Source of the DNA: Coturnix japonica
Taxonomy: Eukaryota > Chordata > Aves > Galliformes > Phasianidae
Direction: 5' to 3'
Assembly (NCBI RefSeq): GCF_001577835.2
Contig: NC_029526.1
Span: forward strand, 8,623,918-8,687,917
DNA length: 64,000 nucleotides
Positions 52,125 through 64,000 of this stretch are shown piece by piece. Position 1 is the first letter of the stretch, and each line of letters starts with the position of its first letter. The translations under genes were made by a program, and so were the position numbers. The notes under the pieces were generated by a model, which was given only the letters and a program-made list of their open reading frames with translations, made no database searches and was not told the origin of the DNA.

Positions 52125-52198
52125 GGCGCCGTGGCTTAGTTGGTTAAAGCGCCTGTCTAGTAAACAGGAGATCCTGGGTTCGAATCCCAGCGGTGCCT
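52125..52198 (+). tRNA. tRNA-Thr, anticodon AGT
   Basis: A complete 74-nt cloverleaf. The acceptor stem GGCGCCG (52125-52131) pairs with CGGTGCC (52191-52197, one G-T pair), with T as discriminator. The anticodon stem is CCTGT/ACAGG, with loop CTAGTAA and anticodon AGT at 52159-52161, which becomes IGU after deamination and reads Thr ACN codons. The T-arm is CTGGG-TTCGAAT-CCCAG (52174-52190). Internal promoters are intact: A box TGGCTTAGTTGG (52132-52143) and B box GGTTCGAATCC (52177-52187). There is no intron and no encoded CCA. TTTT at 52217-52220 is the Pol III terminator. All features argue for a working gene, not a tRNA-derived SINE. Confidence 0.97.
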
Positions 52199-52216
52199 GC
52201 GCGGTGGATATCCGCC

Positions 52217-52220
52217 TTTT
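52217..52220 (+). terminator. RNA polymerase III terminator of tRNA-Thr
   Basis: The first TTTT on the + strand after the tRNA lies 18 bases past its 3' end. Four T residues are the minimal Pol III stop. Confidence 0.8.
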
Positions 52221-52299
52221 GCCGCTCGTGGTGCTGAGGGGGAGCGGGCTGTGTGCCGCGATGGGCGGCCGTGAGGAGCAGAACGATCGCTGCGTGCGA

Positions 52300-55200
52300 A
52301 ACCACAGTTGTGTACGTTCCTCGTATCTATTTATGCAGCCGGGCGTTGCTCCTGCTGCCCAGTTTCTATTCCCTGTCACGGCAGCTGCCTGTGGTAGTGT
52401 AGTGTGGGCAGCGCAGCTTGTGGGGCTGTTGGTTGGTCACCCAGATTCTGAGGGAGCTGCAACAAGGGTTGTTTCCATTCCTACAGAGCGGACAGAATTT
52501 CTCTCTTAAATGTCTTTACTTCCTGTCTCTAAAGCTTTATCCGCTCACTCACTGCTCAGGTTTTCTCCCTTGCTGTGTGAACGCTGGCCACATGTCCAGC
52601 ATGAGGTGTGTGCCACCCCTGTAGCCAGGCCTCCCCACCTCTCCTCAATCCCTTTCTTAGTTTTATTTTTGGCTAATCTGAGGGAAGGCTGTGCTGGAGC
52701 CCCATGTTCTCCCTCGGACCGTTGCTGATGCAGGAAGTGACAGAACTTCCTGAGACATCTCTTAAAATCAAAGGCCAACCCCCTCCCTCCCTATCCCCCC
52801 CATGTTGGGCAGGTTAATTAGGTTCAGTGCAGTCATTCCAAATGTACAACAGGCAGAGTCTCCTCACATCTGAGGTCAGGAGGCTCTAAACCTGTCAATA
52901 AAGCATATCCCAGCCCACCAGCTGTACCCTCCGGCAGATTTTGGCCCACACAGAAGCTGATAGGACTATAAATGGGATCACTGGCACATTTGGAGCTTAG
53001 AGTTGTTGCTGGGATGGAGCTTTTGAAGCCCCAAGCACAAAGTGAGGCCTAACATCCTGGATCAGCGCCTGGCTTAACGGCTGTCTGCAGGAGCCCTCCT
53101 TGGAGCAGTATTTGCTGTGCAGCTTGTCACAGTGATTCTGGGCTACTGTCAAAATGAAGCTGAGTGTGCTGAGAATCACTTAGGGTATAATTATTTTCTT
53201 ATGCAGATGGAAGACCAAAGGTGCACCTACCCCCATGGGTTTTCGGTAGCTGTGGCCAGCAGCGCATGTCTAGGGTAGGACATAGGGCAAACGTGCAGTG
53301 ATATTTTGCCAGAGCGCTCTGCCAGTCTCCAGTGATTTCCAGCCTGGAGTCTTGAGCTCTCACATACAGATGTGATCACATTTAATTTTTCATTTCTCCA
53401 TGTCTGTGGGTAGGAAGAAGTGAAGTGATTCCTGCAGGCAGATGTGCGTATTGGAGACATCTGTATCACAGGGACAGTTGCCTAAAGAAGGGAAATATTA
53501 AAGGCAGTCAAATGTTTAGTGTCTGTTTATTGTAGCGGTGACTGTGGGCTTAGGGGAAGATACTTTTGCAGTTTGTCTGCAAGGGCTGACATTGCTGCCT
53601 GCACATTATTCACCAAGATTCGAGTGAAAAAATTTGATGAAAACATTGAGTGAAACCACGTCGCCTGTTAACCCCAGTTTGCAAGGCTGCCCTTTCCTAT
53701 TCCCTGGCGTGCTGCTTTGCAAAGTGTTGTGCTTTGACAGGCATGCACCATTACAGTGTCATGCCCATATAATGTGATGTGATGCATGTGTCATGAAAGG
53801 ATCTGCCAGAGTGTAAGTCATCAGCTCTGAACTTTGTAGTGGGTTGGGGGGGGAACTGTTTGGGATACTGCAGTCTCTGTAGTAGAAAGAAAAGACATTT
53901 TCTACTTATTGCTTTGTTGACACAAATGTTTTCTCCATTTATCACTAATTTGCAGAAATGACATGTGTTGCTTGTAGGACTGTTGTAAGATTTTCACTGC
54001 CAGTTCTTACAAGGTAAGCAGCAGCATTAAGAGTTCTACTGAGAAGGAAGAAGTTTGCCCCCCACTACCCAGCACATCAGCTCCTCACCTGTATTCATTC
54101 TGTCATTAATATTCACAGCTCAGACCTTTTATAGAGATGAAACTGGTCTGGGACCTAGAAATGGATATCCCACAGAGCATCACTTAGATGACAGGAAGCA
54201 CAATAGAGGGCAGCAGTGCAATTTAGATTCTTGCCGTTTAGGACCTGTGCTGTTGTTCCATCCTCCATTAACCCAGCTTGGAATTATTTACCGCTGAATA
54301 GAAAAAAATATTTACATTTTTGAAAGCCTGTGTGTATTTCAGTTGGGAGTGAAAACCAAAGTTCCTCCAAGGAAGGAGACAGGTTAGCTAGAAAATAATG
54401 AGTTGTGTGCCCAGCTCCTGCAAAATGGAGCCAAAGGGCTGCAATCCAGGGAGATGTCTTTTATTCCTTGTTGCAACAGGTCTTTTCTTTCCTTCAAGCA
54501 ATTGTAGCTAGTCTAAGATCCTTGTTTAAATATATAAGGTTGTTATCAATTTTAGTGAGGTAACGAAGAATTGATCTCACTGACGTCAATGGCACAGCTC
54601 CCAGTGACTGTGCTGCAGTCAGGTTTTCATTCAATAAATGATAACAAAGAATCTGATTCATAATAAGGGGAGGAAAAGATGAATCAACCCAAGCTACGTG
54701 GGTAGACTTCTTCTCGTGTTATTAACAGTGCACTGGCATCAAAACAACAAGGTCTGTCCTTATCTGCTGTAGTATTTGTGCTTGTTCTTTACTTTTGTAT
54801 GATTGAACACAGTTAACCTTCATGTGATTCCTGCCAAAGCGTGCGCTGAGCTCTTGTTATTGTCAGTGGAAACTACTGAGTGCTGAGTTTATCTGAAGAT
54901 CTTGTGACAGTATTTTAACACAAGGATTTGAGAATTCTCATCTAAATCATGGGGTTTTTTTATGACATAACTGCTGATTTTTGGTATTGTTTCTGGATGA
55001 CTTGTTAAACAAATGTTTTTGGTTTTTTTTAATATATATATGCTATATACATTAAAATGCTGCTCTTTTTCTCCCATGGTAGCAAAATGAAATGGTTGAA
55101 GGTAAGAGCGAGCACAACCTCTTGCACCTGTAATTTCATTTGATGCTTCTCCCTGAATAAACTTACTAGAACATCATAGCCCAGAAACAACAAGTTATAC

Positions 55201-56290
55201 CTTCTCTATCAATTTCAGTTAATGTGTTTTTTGTGGGGAAAAAAAAGTCTGATATGAACTGATGGACTAATTTTTGGTTCTGATTCGACAATTTAGTGAC
55301 TCCATATCCTGCCTTTCTGTTAGAACATTTGCTGTTGGTAACACAGCAATCACCAAATCACATTGAAGTCGGTTCTGTTTGGCCAGCCCTAAGAGGCTGT
55401 TTAAGTCAGTACTAACACTTTTCTTTTTGTTGTGCATGTTCCCCTTAATTAGCATTTTAATTTGCATTTTCATGCAGAACAGAATGAATTACCAAAATGA
55501 ACACGTTTTCCCCTTTGAAATGGGCTATGCTCTTTCACTGAGTGCTTCTCATGGTTGTTTGGTTTGTCTTTATATAATAGCCATCCTTTATCTTAATTGA
55601 GCAGCATACCAATAACCCATTATTTCCATAACTTTTAAGCAGCCCCAACCCAATTTTTGTACAGTGTTATCAATATTAGTTGCATTCTAAAATTATTGCT
55701 TTTTTTGTTCTTAACAGAACATCATTTAAAATGTGAGAGCTGTGTGTCCTTAATCACAATAACAGCAAATGCATGTGTGATGAAGGCTGGGATGCTGCAG
55801 TCTGTACAGCTGCCACTATCACATGACATCCTTTTCTTTTGGCTGAGGAAACGTATCCCAGGTATTTGTAGCAAATTCCTTCTGGCTATGGCCAAAATCT
55901 GCCTCTGTTCTGGGATGGCGAGAGGAGAGCGACCTTCATGTGCACATTCCATGTTCTTTCCACAAGGCCAAGTGCTGTTTCTTCTGGCAGCCCGTCTGAC
56001 TGCGCTCTGTGGGAATGTAACTGGGAAGATTAAGGGAAATTTAATGAATTAGTAACTGCAAAGGCAAATGGGGAACGAGCAGAGCCAAGAGCTACTGTGA
56101 GTTAGCGCATCCCTTTCAATGGTGCTGGTAAGACCCATACCATTATAACTAGCTGCAGTGGTCCAAATTCAGTTCAATGATAAAAATAAGAGAAGGATTT
56201 AGTCATTTCTTTTAATACCAGCTTGTTGAATCTCTGACTTAATCATTTCCAAATGATTTCACATAAATTGATTACACGGTTGCTGCTGGT
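52300..56290. other. Intergenic region downstream of the tRNA, no gene recognised
   Basis: About 4 kb of mostly unique sequence with only short, unsupported open frames. I looked for LRP3, the next gene in the human order, and found none of its CUB or LDL-receptor class A cysteine patterns. No mobile element was recognised. Confidence 0.55.
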
Positions 56291-56299
56291 TTCTGTATT

Positions 56300-57110
56300 T
56301 CAGCAACTTTGAACATGGGGCCCTCAGGAGAGCTTAAAAATAGATTTGGGGCTGTCTTGGCACCACTGGCTTTAGGGCTGCCTGACACTGATCAGAGCTA
56401 ATTTGCCTGCAGAGCCCTCGGCTGGTTCTGTGCAATCTGAAATCCATCCAGGCCTTTGCGCTGTCTCTGTTCTTCTCTGTGGAGAACCTGAGGAAGAACA
56501 TTCACTAATGGCCTCTGGAGTGACAGTGCTTTGAAAGAAAAGAGCACACTTTATTCAGTAAATACAAGTATTTCTGAAATTAAATTACATTGCAGTTCTG
56601 TTGAGATTGTGAACACTTGCACATCAAGATTTGTGTTTCACTAATGTTATTTGCATTACCTTCTTGTCGCCTGAACTCTGGGCATTACAGAATGCCTGCG
56701 GAGCCCTTCTGTACTGGAATGCATTGAGTAAATTGCCTGCAGATCCATCTAGAGTTGTGCTGAGCTAAATGTGGGCATTGCAGTGAGTAATTGTAATTGT
56801 TTCCAACTGGGATTACTGTACTTTCAGTAAATCTATAGACACGGGATGAAATATTTAAAATCGCTTGGCACTTAAATATTTGCTAGTGGGCCTCGTTTTG
56901 GAGAAATGGGAAAGCTCTGTGATTCATACCTCCGTGTTGTTACAATCAATGGGCTCTGCTTTGCTGTTATGTTCAGTGAATGTAGGGCTGCGGACAAATG
57001 AGCTAATCACAGAGTGCCACAGTTCTTTGCAGTAAGGGAAACGAGAAGAATTGAATTCACAATTGCTGCACCTCCGGCTGTGTAAATGGATCGATGCCGT
57101 ATCGTGTAAT
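56300..57110. promoter_or_regulatory. Candidate conserved non-coding element (enhancer-like), low confidence
   Basis: The stretch is unique, non-coding in all frames and rich in binding-site-like words, including TAATTGTAATTG (56788-56799), AATTAAATTACATTG and GCTAATCACA. It lacks repeats and simple-sequence tracts. The call rests on texture alone and needs alignment to be accepted. Confidence 0.25.
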
Positions 57111-60100
57111 GAAATAATGTTATTAAATACTAGCTCTTAGGATTGCTATTTCTTTAGCATAACACCATTTTTATGGACATAAGTAGTAGTCTTTAAAGTT
57201 AGAGCAGAAGAACATTGTTTAAGTAAGATAAAGAAACAGTTATTGTAATTAATTTCACTTTTGACAGTTGACAAGTTACTGTAACAGGTTAATATTATAA
57301 ATGCATAGGTTTGTTTTCCTGACTTGCTTGATATTTGTATGTGAGCTGCTGTATTTTTAGTACACAACAAAGCACAACTGGTTGGTCAGGTTACTGACTA
57401 AAGAATCAACACAACCTGTCTATAAATGATTCTGAGAAGCACAAATATAAATGTAGGTAGAAATAAATGCTAATTCTTTTATTTAAATGCCTTTTAAAAC
57501 TGGTTTAATCTTCACAGCACCTCCCCAGACACTGGCACAACAAGGAGTGTGTTGCTATGGGAAGAACTGCTATAATGAGGGGTATCTGAGCACTGATAGC
57601 TGTGGATGCATATGTTACTCTGGATCTCCTGGCAGTTTCTGAGGTGTATGTATTGCATTACCCTGAACTCTTACATCTGTACAAAGATCAAAGGATATTT
57701 CTGTTAGCTACTTTTCTTTAGAATTTGTGACTCTGCTGGTTCTGTCTACCTGTTTGACTGCTTTTTGTTGTAGTGAATTCATAAACATGTAAAATGTAAA
57801 GAGAGGACTCACTATGTTTATATTTTTCTTCCCTTACTGTTGCTTGTTGCAGCTGCTACTCTCGATACTAGTGAGTGCTTTTGTGAGTTGATCTATTGTA
57901 CATTTTCCGATGTTATTTCCTTATTTTTCAATAATTTAGTTGGCTTATCTATCTGGCACCTTCGTCTCCCACTCAATCAAGGGAATAACCAGAATGATTT
58001 GACAGCCATGTAAATATCCTGGGAAGGGATGACATCTCTGGGCAGCAGAGCCGTGCTACTGTTGCCCTCAAGGGTAAATAAACAAATGTCAGCTCAGGGG
58101 AGTTCCCTTGATCCTGTGTGTGGAGTTAATGCATATGAAGGAGGATCTCGGATGACTCTACCTTCAGAAAAAGGGACTTACAAGGAGCAGAATTTTCTCT
58201 TATTTTTCTTGACTATATTTCTCAGTTTTTGACAGATATTTTACTTCCTGTGGCATCATATTTCCCTACTGTGTTGTACTGTAATAGTGCACATAGTTGT
58301 GTAGCCCAGACCTCAGATCATATGAAGGATTTATCAAATATCTCATGAACGTTTTGTGAAAACAAAAACACGTGTTCTCACAGAACAGTTTCAATCTCTA
58401 AATTGCCAGATACCTTTTTGTTGTTAATTCTCTCCAAGCACATTTGTAGACTACGTGCATATGAATTTACAGAGCTGCTTTCTTGTTCATTCAGCTGCTT
58501 TCTTACAATGTGGTTATTACACAGTTGTTGCAGTGATTTTTTTCTTCACATTCTTCAGCTCATTTACCACGGGCTCTTCCTTATTCACATGCTTTGGTCA
58601 GAATGTACAACTGGCAGTCATAGCTCTGCTGTGTGTAAGAAGTCATAGTTAAAAGCTATATTGGATTACTTGGTTCTTTTTATGCAAAAGAAAATCCGAC
58701 TTCTCATGCTTTTATGCTTCATTGAAGGGTGAAGCAGCTTTGATTCATCTGGAAGTCTGACATTTAGTTTTGCTCCATGGTTTATTCCTGTTCTCTGTTC
58801 TTTGTTTTCTCAGCCTTTTCAGTAATGTGGTCTGAATTAGCATGTTGATTTGTCGTCATGTTATTTTTATATTAGTCATTATACAATGAGCTCACTTGCA
58901 CACTTCAGACAGCTTTAATGTTTTTGAGGTTTTGTACACAGTCTAATACTGAAAACTAGCCTAAGTAACAGTAGGTATTCTAAGGAATAGAGATGAAATT
59001 GTCACACCTTCAGGGCAGGTATGATTTCCTATCTGTGCCTACCAACCCCCTATCTCTGACCACATGCTTTCAGTTTTTATCTGGGACACTGAGTGTTTAT
59101 ACTATACTTCTTGCTCTTGCAGCTGATGGTTACATCACTAAGCTGCCAGCGAGAAGTGTTTATTTACTCACAGCAACACAGAAATATTCCAGAGCTTTTT
59201 CTATCACGGGAGCATCCCTTATGACTTGTAGCTGTGGAATCAACACATCCTGCGTCTCCTTAACTGTAAGTACTGGCACATAGTCCGAAGAATTATCTCA
59301 CATTTACACCTAAGTATGTGCTGGTATTTCTGTCCCCCCAGGCTTTAAAATTACTTTTAGCAAAATTAGCTGACAGACTGTTGTCCTGATGAGCCAGTAT
59401 AGCATCATCCTCATATCCCTGTTAATAGATTATATGTACTATGAATCAGCCTCATCACCTGAGTTGTGTTGTTTCTAGCCCTTCTTCACCCAACACAGAA
59501 ATCAGATGCTGAACTCATTTGAAGGTGCTTCTTCAGTTCTAATTTTGCTTTGCTTTTCCACACATGCTGTATTTTACGTATGTCTGGCTGCATGCAACAC
59601 CTTTTTAAAATGTCTGATCTTTTTTTTAATCATTATTTAAATGAAATTGGGGGCTGCCAGCCCTGCTGAGTAACCTCCTGTGGCTATTGTGTTTCCAATT
59701 CCAAGCTGTTTGATCTCCCACTTAAGTTTTAAAATAAGGTTGTAGTAACTCATGCAGCCAGTGCACGTTTGGCTAAGAATGTACTGACAGTTCGGCACAC
59801 TGTGACATTTTCTTCTGTAGGAATTAGGTAAAATAAATATAACTTTAGGTTTGTCAGGGTTTTATGTAGAAGACTGATAACAGAAATCATAAAACCATGA
59901 CAAGGTTTTACTGATCCTATCATTTCCCTGAATTGTGAAGAGGAATCTGAAAACATTTGTACATCTGAAATGTGATTCACCTCTATCTTGGCATTGTTCT
60001 TTTATCATTTACAAGCAGAAGAAACTTGCTTCTGAGTTATTTCAGCCCTCGTTCACCAAAGATTTTGTACATCAAGGAGACTAGAAAATCCTTTAATGAC

Positions 60101-60737
60101 TGTAGCTACCGGAGAGTAAGCCCTATCACAACTACAGCAAAAAAGGATTTATTATAAATTAAATTAAATTGTCCAAACTCTGTTCATCAATAGATATGAA
60201 GGAACAGGCAGAAGAAAGAAATCAATTTAGCATCTTAATTGTTCACTGGATTTACCATTGGTGTGTAGTGCTTTTCCAGTACATGATAAAAACTAGCATC
60301 AGCACAGCCTGAATCAATCCATGTATAGTTATTAAATGGTAACATCAGCAAGGGGGGTAGGAGGTGTGGTGTTGGAACAGCCTTTTTCTATGGAGTCATG
60401 AGTGAAATAAATTTGGAGGAACTGATGCTGCTAAGCTGCAGAATGGCTGTGCAGTGGGACTGGGAAGCGGCTGAAGGACCAGGAGCTGGGGCTGCAGAGT
60501 GTGCTGCAGGCACCGTCACATCTGGTTGGCAGGTGACAGCCTAGTTCCTTGTGAAACAATTGACATGATTGCTGGCACGAAGCAGTGCCATGAGATTACA
60601 CACTTGAAACTGAATGAAAATATTTAAAGAAGAGAGAAATGAAACAGGGCTGCTTTTGGCCTGGCTCTCTCTGTTGTTCAGAATGACTTGCTGTGCAGTG
60701 GTTCTGATTTGTAAAGTGCAGTTTAACAATTTTGATT

Positions 60738-60767
60738 AAAAAAAAATAATAATAATAAAAAAAAAAA
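60738..60767. repeat. A-rich tract with AAT units
   Basis: A run of A with an internal AATAATAATA segment. No retroposed body precedes it. Confidence 0.8.
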
Positions 60768-61093
60768 CCAATAAATTTCCTCAAGTTATTTCCACAAGGA
60801 TTAGAAATGGAGGCGATTCTGATCCTCTTCTGTAATTATTCTGTATGATTCAAAACTCTGACCTCAATAACACCATTCAGTAATCAGGAAACCTAATTGA
60901 CGTACTTAATGGAGCAGGTTATGTGGACCTTGTTTTGTTAAGAGAGTTAAGTTGTAAGTATGAAAAATGAAGATGCAATTAATGCTGCCTTGATAATAGT
61001 TACAAAGGATGGCCCTTTCAAGAGAAAATTATTCTATTTTTCAAGCAGTTGCCCTAGTGTAATTGCTACTCATAATCTGCTTTGCTTGATACA

Positions 61094-61109
61094 AATAAAA
61101 GCTTTTATT
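61094..61109. repeat. Perfect 16-bp palindrome carrying AATAAA on both strands
   Basis: AATAAAAGCTTTTATT equals its own reverse complement, so AATAAA is present at 61094-61099 on + and at 61104-61109 on -. No gene end is known nearby. Confidence 0.9.
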
Positions 61110-62199
61110 GAACATTGTAGTGTCACAGAGGAATAGCACAACTTTGCATTTTCTTTGGAAAAACCTGTACTTTGGAGATCTTATTATAGTGTTTTTCCAT
61201 CAAATACCTGGATTCACTTTCCTGTCATATCAAGTTGCTTATATATATTCCTGTCACACTGAATAAAACAGATGTGAATTACAATGGTTTTCTTCAGCTC
61301 TTCATAGAATACATGCATAACAAATTCCTGAGGAAGAGTAAGGAAAGCAGCTCCCTCTGAAGTTTAGTAATGATCTATGATAGATCAAGACAGGAGTAGT
61401 GTTAAGGTCAATGCAAAAGTACCCTTGAGAATTTTCTTCCCTCTCAGGGAGACTGTTGTTGTCACTAAATGTAAACCTTATTAAATCCAGCCAGAAAGCA
61501 CTGTGTGGTGGTACAGTATGAACTCCTTTAAAAAGTAAAGCCAGCAGTAAACTATGTGAGATTGAAACAAATTACGTGTGTCACTGTACTTAATATTTTC
61601 TACCTGACTTTTCCTTAATGCCAGATTTCAAAAGAGAACAGAGGTGATGAAAACATAGAGGATTTCAAGGCTTGCTTATCTACACAGCTCTGCTCTTGCT
61701 GCCTCTCCTTTGAAACTGAGTTATGGTGGAGAAGAGATAAATACAACCAACTTCTGGAACAGGTAATACTGGGGTCAGAGCTTAAAGAAATCTCAACCAA
61801 ATTAATGTGATACAAGGGTGTGCACGTTGCTTTGCTCTCAGCCCTATGTAACCTGCTGTTTCAGAGAGGTGAGGGGATGCTATTGAAGGGAAACCAGAGA
61901 CACGCTTTACTCATAATTATCATAAAAAGGGTTAATGCAGAATGTAGAGGTGACTAGATACGTTATTTTATTACAATAATAGACCTACCAAGGAAGAACT
62001 CTTTTATGACACATTCTATTATTGCTGTTTCAAACCCATAATTTGAAGATTACTGCTCAGAAACCCAGACAGAAGTGATTTTACAATCATCAGCCCATTA
62101 ATGGTTTAAGAATTGTCTGGCTAGATTAGAAAGAATTTAGTTGTGGAAAACGCTGTGTGATTTATTATGCTCCTTAAAAAGGGCACAGCCACGTGCTGG

Positions 62200-62760
62200 T
62201 AGGGCCGGGTGAGCGGGCAGAAGGGCCACAGGTCCTTCCATGCTGCATGTGGGGCCTTCTCACCTCCCGACAAACTTAGTTTGCATTGATCTGCTTATTA
62301 TTTCTGCATCTTTAGCATAGTAGGCGTATTTGTTTTAACATTCACTTCTCTCAGCCCAAGTAGACAAGACGTGGTACTATTGATCCTCGGGCCAGTCATC
62401 CATTAGGCATCCATTAAGATCCAGAGTGATAGACAAACGTGAATTACAATTACAATAATCCCATCAAAGAGCTGCTGAGATAAAGCACAAGTCTGTAGCT
62501 CAGCGAGGATAAGGATCAGCCGAACCCCCAAGATATTGCTGCGGCCACACTTTATATTGTTGGAATAAAAAGGTCTAAAGCAATATCTCAGTGTGCCCAG
62601 AGACGTCCTTTGGTGAACCGCGGTGCTTTCAGGCATCAAGCCCTCACCCCTCCTTCTCTGCCACTCTGCCAGAGTTTTTCACTATCAAATAAGGATCAGC
62701 AAAAGGGAACCTGAGCCCGTGCTTTGACTTTAATGTGCTCTCTGCAGCCAACGCGCTTCC
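62200..62760. promoter_or_regulatory. Candidate conserved non-coding element with clustered homeodomain, TCF and GATA-like words
   Basis: The block is unique and non-coding. It packs GAATTACAATTACAATAATC (62441-62460, two ATTACA units and a TAATCC OTX/bicoid-type word), CATCAAAG (TCF/LEF core, 62462-62469), and GATAAAG and GATAAGGATC (GATA-like). Sequence changes to ordinary intergenic texture on both sides. Conservation itself cannot be seen from one genome. Confidence 0.3.
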
Positions 62761-62769
62761 CAGCCTCCA

Positions 62770-64000
62770 GGACGGAGCTGTCACCACCAATGCCCTCAAG
62801 TACTTTCTGTCTGGCCCAGTGATTTCCCATCCGCCGCCGCCTTCCTTCTCTTCCTTATCTGGTGTTTCCCATTTTTTAATGTGCTCTTTTTCTCTCTTTC
62901 CCTGGCCAAAACTTTCTGCTGAGTGGGTTAATTTAAAGCAGGATACGGTGCCATCAGAGTAGCTCTGTGGAGTGGTTTTATTGCAGGCACGTTTGAAAGT
63001 ATTTGTTTAACTGCGATATGTGTCTGAAATCGCACTCGTGAGCTTGCGGGCAAATGAAAACCAGAGTTCTAATTAATAATTTTAAACTGTATGGCACCCC
63101 AGGCAAATTAAATACGCTTTTCTCTCCTCTTTTAATCACATCACCAGATGTTTAGGTTTGTGCAGCCGTTACCTTAGGTAAGGCACGCACAGCAACCAAT
63201 ACCTGCACTGTTCACTGACAGCACGTGCTCTGCTACGTCCCGGTGTCCCGCTCCCTCTCACAGTGGCTGTTGCTTTGTGTTCCTCCTCAGCCCGCTGTGC
63301 TTCTGAGATACCACAGCCCACAGGTTCCTGCAGCTGAGGCTGGGCCAGAGGTGGCCACACACCTGCATTGGTGCTGCTGTGACCCTACGGCTCCTGCACT
63401 GCCAGAGGCTCCTGCACTATACCACTAATTCAGGTAGGCCTTAACGCTGAACGGGCAGCCCCTAATGACGAGTTTCACTTAGAAACTGCATTGTTGTAGT
63501 GGGAAACCAAGTACCGTCGTGGATGTTATTGGTCTGTGATGCTGTCCATACCGATCAGTATTTGACATTGATCAGTCTCTGCTGTGGATGGTATCCCCAC
63601 AGCCACGTCTGCTGTCTCTTGTGTCATCCTTACAAGTGGCTCTGTGCCATTTTTACAAAGCACGTGGGGAAATTGCACTGAGAGCAGTGACCGACTGCAG
63701 GGCTTCACCTTGGAGCTGGCAGGTGGCACTGCCTGGCAGCACAGCAGGGATGGTGCAGGCACATGGTTGTAACGATCAGCGCATTGTGCAGTGAGGAGCT
63801 GTTAGCGAGGCACCTGAAGAACAAGGGAAGGGTAAGAAATGCTCCAGGTGGAGTTGGTACATTGCAGGAAGGCTTCACCCGAACAAAGTTATTCCATCTT
63901 TCGTTATTTTTATCTTTATCTCACAAAGTTCCCGGCTAACCTCGTTCTGTTGCTCGGTGTAAATCTCCTGCTGTCTCTGTCCCGTGGCACAGCGCAGTGC
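62770..64000. other. Intergenic end of the window, no gene recognised
   Basis: GC content rises modestly beyond about 63.2 kb, which might announce a promoter further right. The open frames on both strands (for example 63526-63762, -) are short and without recognisable motifs. Confidence 0.5.

Larger units (their letters stand above)
52020..52290. promoter_or_regulatory. CpG-rich block around the tRNA-Thr gene
   Basis: CpG density is raised from about 52.02 to 52.29 kb (for example CCTCGGGGCGGTGCGGGGCC), on both sides of the tRNA gene, while the surroundings are ordinary. Local GC-rich islands around active tRNA genes are common. No protein gene start was found here. Confidence 0.55.
57120..62160. 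other. Intergenic region, no gene recognised
   Basis: About 5 kb of AT-rich, apparently unique DNA. It includes an A-rich tract (60738-60767) and a 16-bp palindrome (61094-61109). The longer frames (for example 58993-59283, +) show no domain or splice context. Confidence 0.55.

Noticed and set aside
52300-64000. Search for LRP3 or another gene beyond the tRNA
   Set aside because: No frame with splice sites and repeated cysteine patterns of CUB or LDL-A domains was found; the gene, if present, lies further right.
1-64000. CRISPR arrays, bacterial operons, integrated viral elements
   Set aside because: No spaced direct repeats of CRISPR type, no ribosome-binding-site-led gene strings, and no LTR pair or gag/pol-like frame was seen.

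Overview
The window is vertebrate, and very probably bird, chromosomal DNA. It holds four multi-exon protein genes with standard GT-AG introns, little interspersed repeat, CpG-rich promoters, and CR1 (chicken repeat 1) LINE tails with the typical ATTCTGTGATTC 3' end. The gene order FAAP24 - RHPN2 - GPATCH1 - WDR88 - tRNA-Thr(AGT) is the order I recall from human 19q13.11. In a galliform bird such as chicken it would lie on the chromosome 11 segment carrying that block. Species is inferred from repeat type and protein similarity only.

Layout. 1-2020: the last three exons of FAAP24 (+), with a CR1 in its last intron. 3060-26944: the whole coding sequence of RHPN2 (-) in 15 exons, convergent with FAAP24, starting in a CpG island at about 26.4-27.3 kb. 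27.3-30.5 kb: intergenic, with a minisatellite close to the next promoter. 30615-41983: the whole GPATCH1 coding sequence (+) in 20 exons; its CpG-rich promoter is divergent to RHPN2 but about 3.6 kb away. 42.3-43.3 kb: short gap with a decayed CR1-like piece. 43380-51023: the whole WDR88 coding sequence (+) in 11 exons. 52125-52198: an intact tRNA-Thr(AGT) gene about 1.1 kb after the WDR88 stop. 52.3-64.0 kb: no gene recognised; two stretches (about 56.3-57.1 and 62.2-62.75 kb) read like conserved regulatory DNA.

I derived exon boundaries by reading splice sites and checking that codon phase closes across every junction. The conceptual proteins are 678 aa (RHPN2), 935 aa (GPATCH1) and 403 aa (WDR88), plus the last about 178 aa of FAAP24. 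The genes do not form a pathway: FAAP24 works in DNA crosslink repair, RHPN2 in Rho signalling, GPATCH1 in spliceosome/helicase control, and WDR88 is an uncharacterised beta-propeller protein.

I found no wholly new system. The most useful observations are the tRNA locked next to WDR88, a separable four-cysteine tail on WDR88 that intronic polyadenylation could remove, an overlapping upstream ORF at the WDR88 start, and two candidate enhancers sharing an 11-base homeodomain-like motif.
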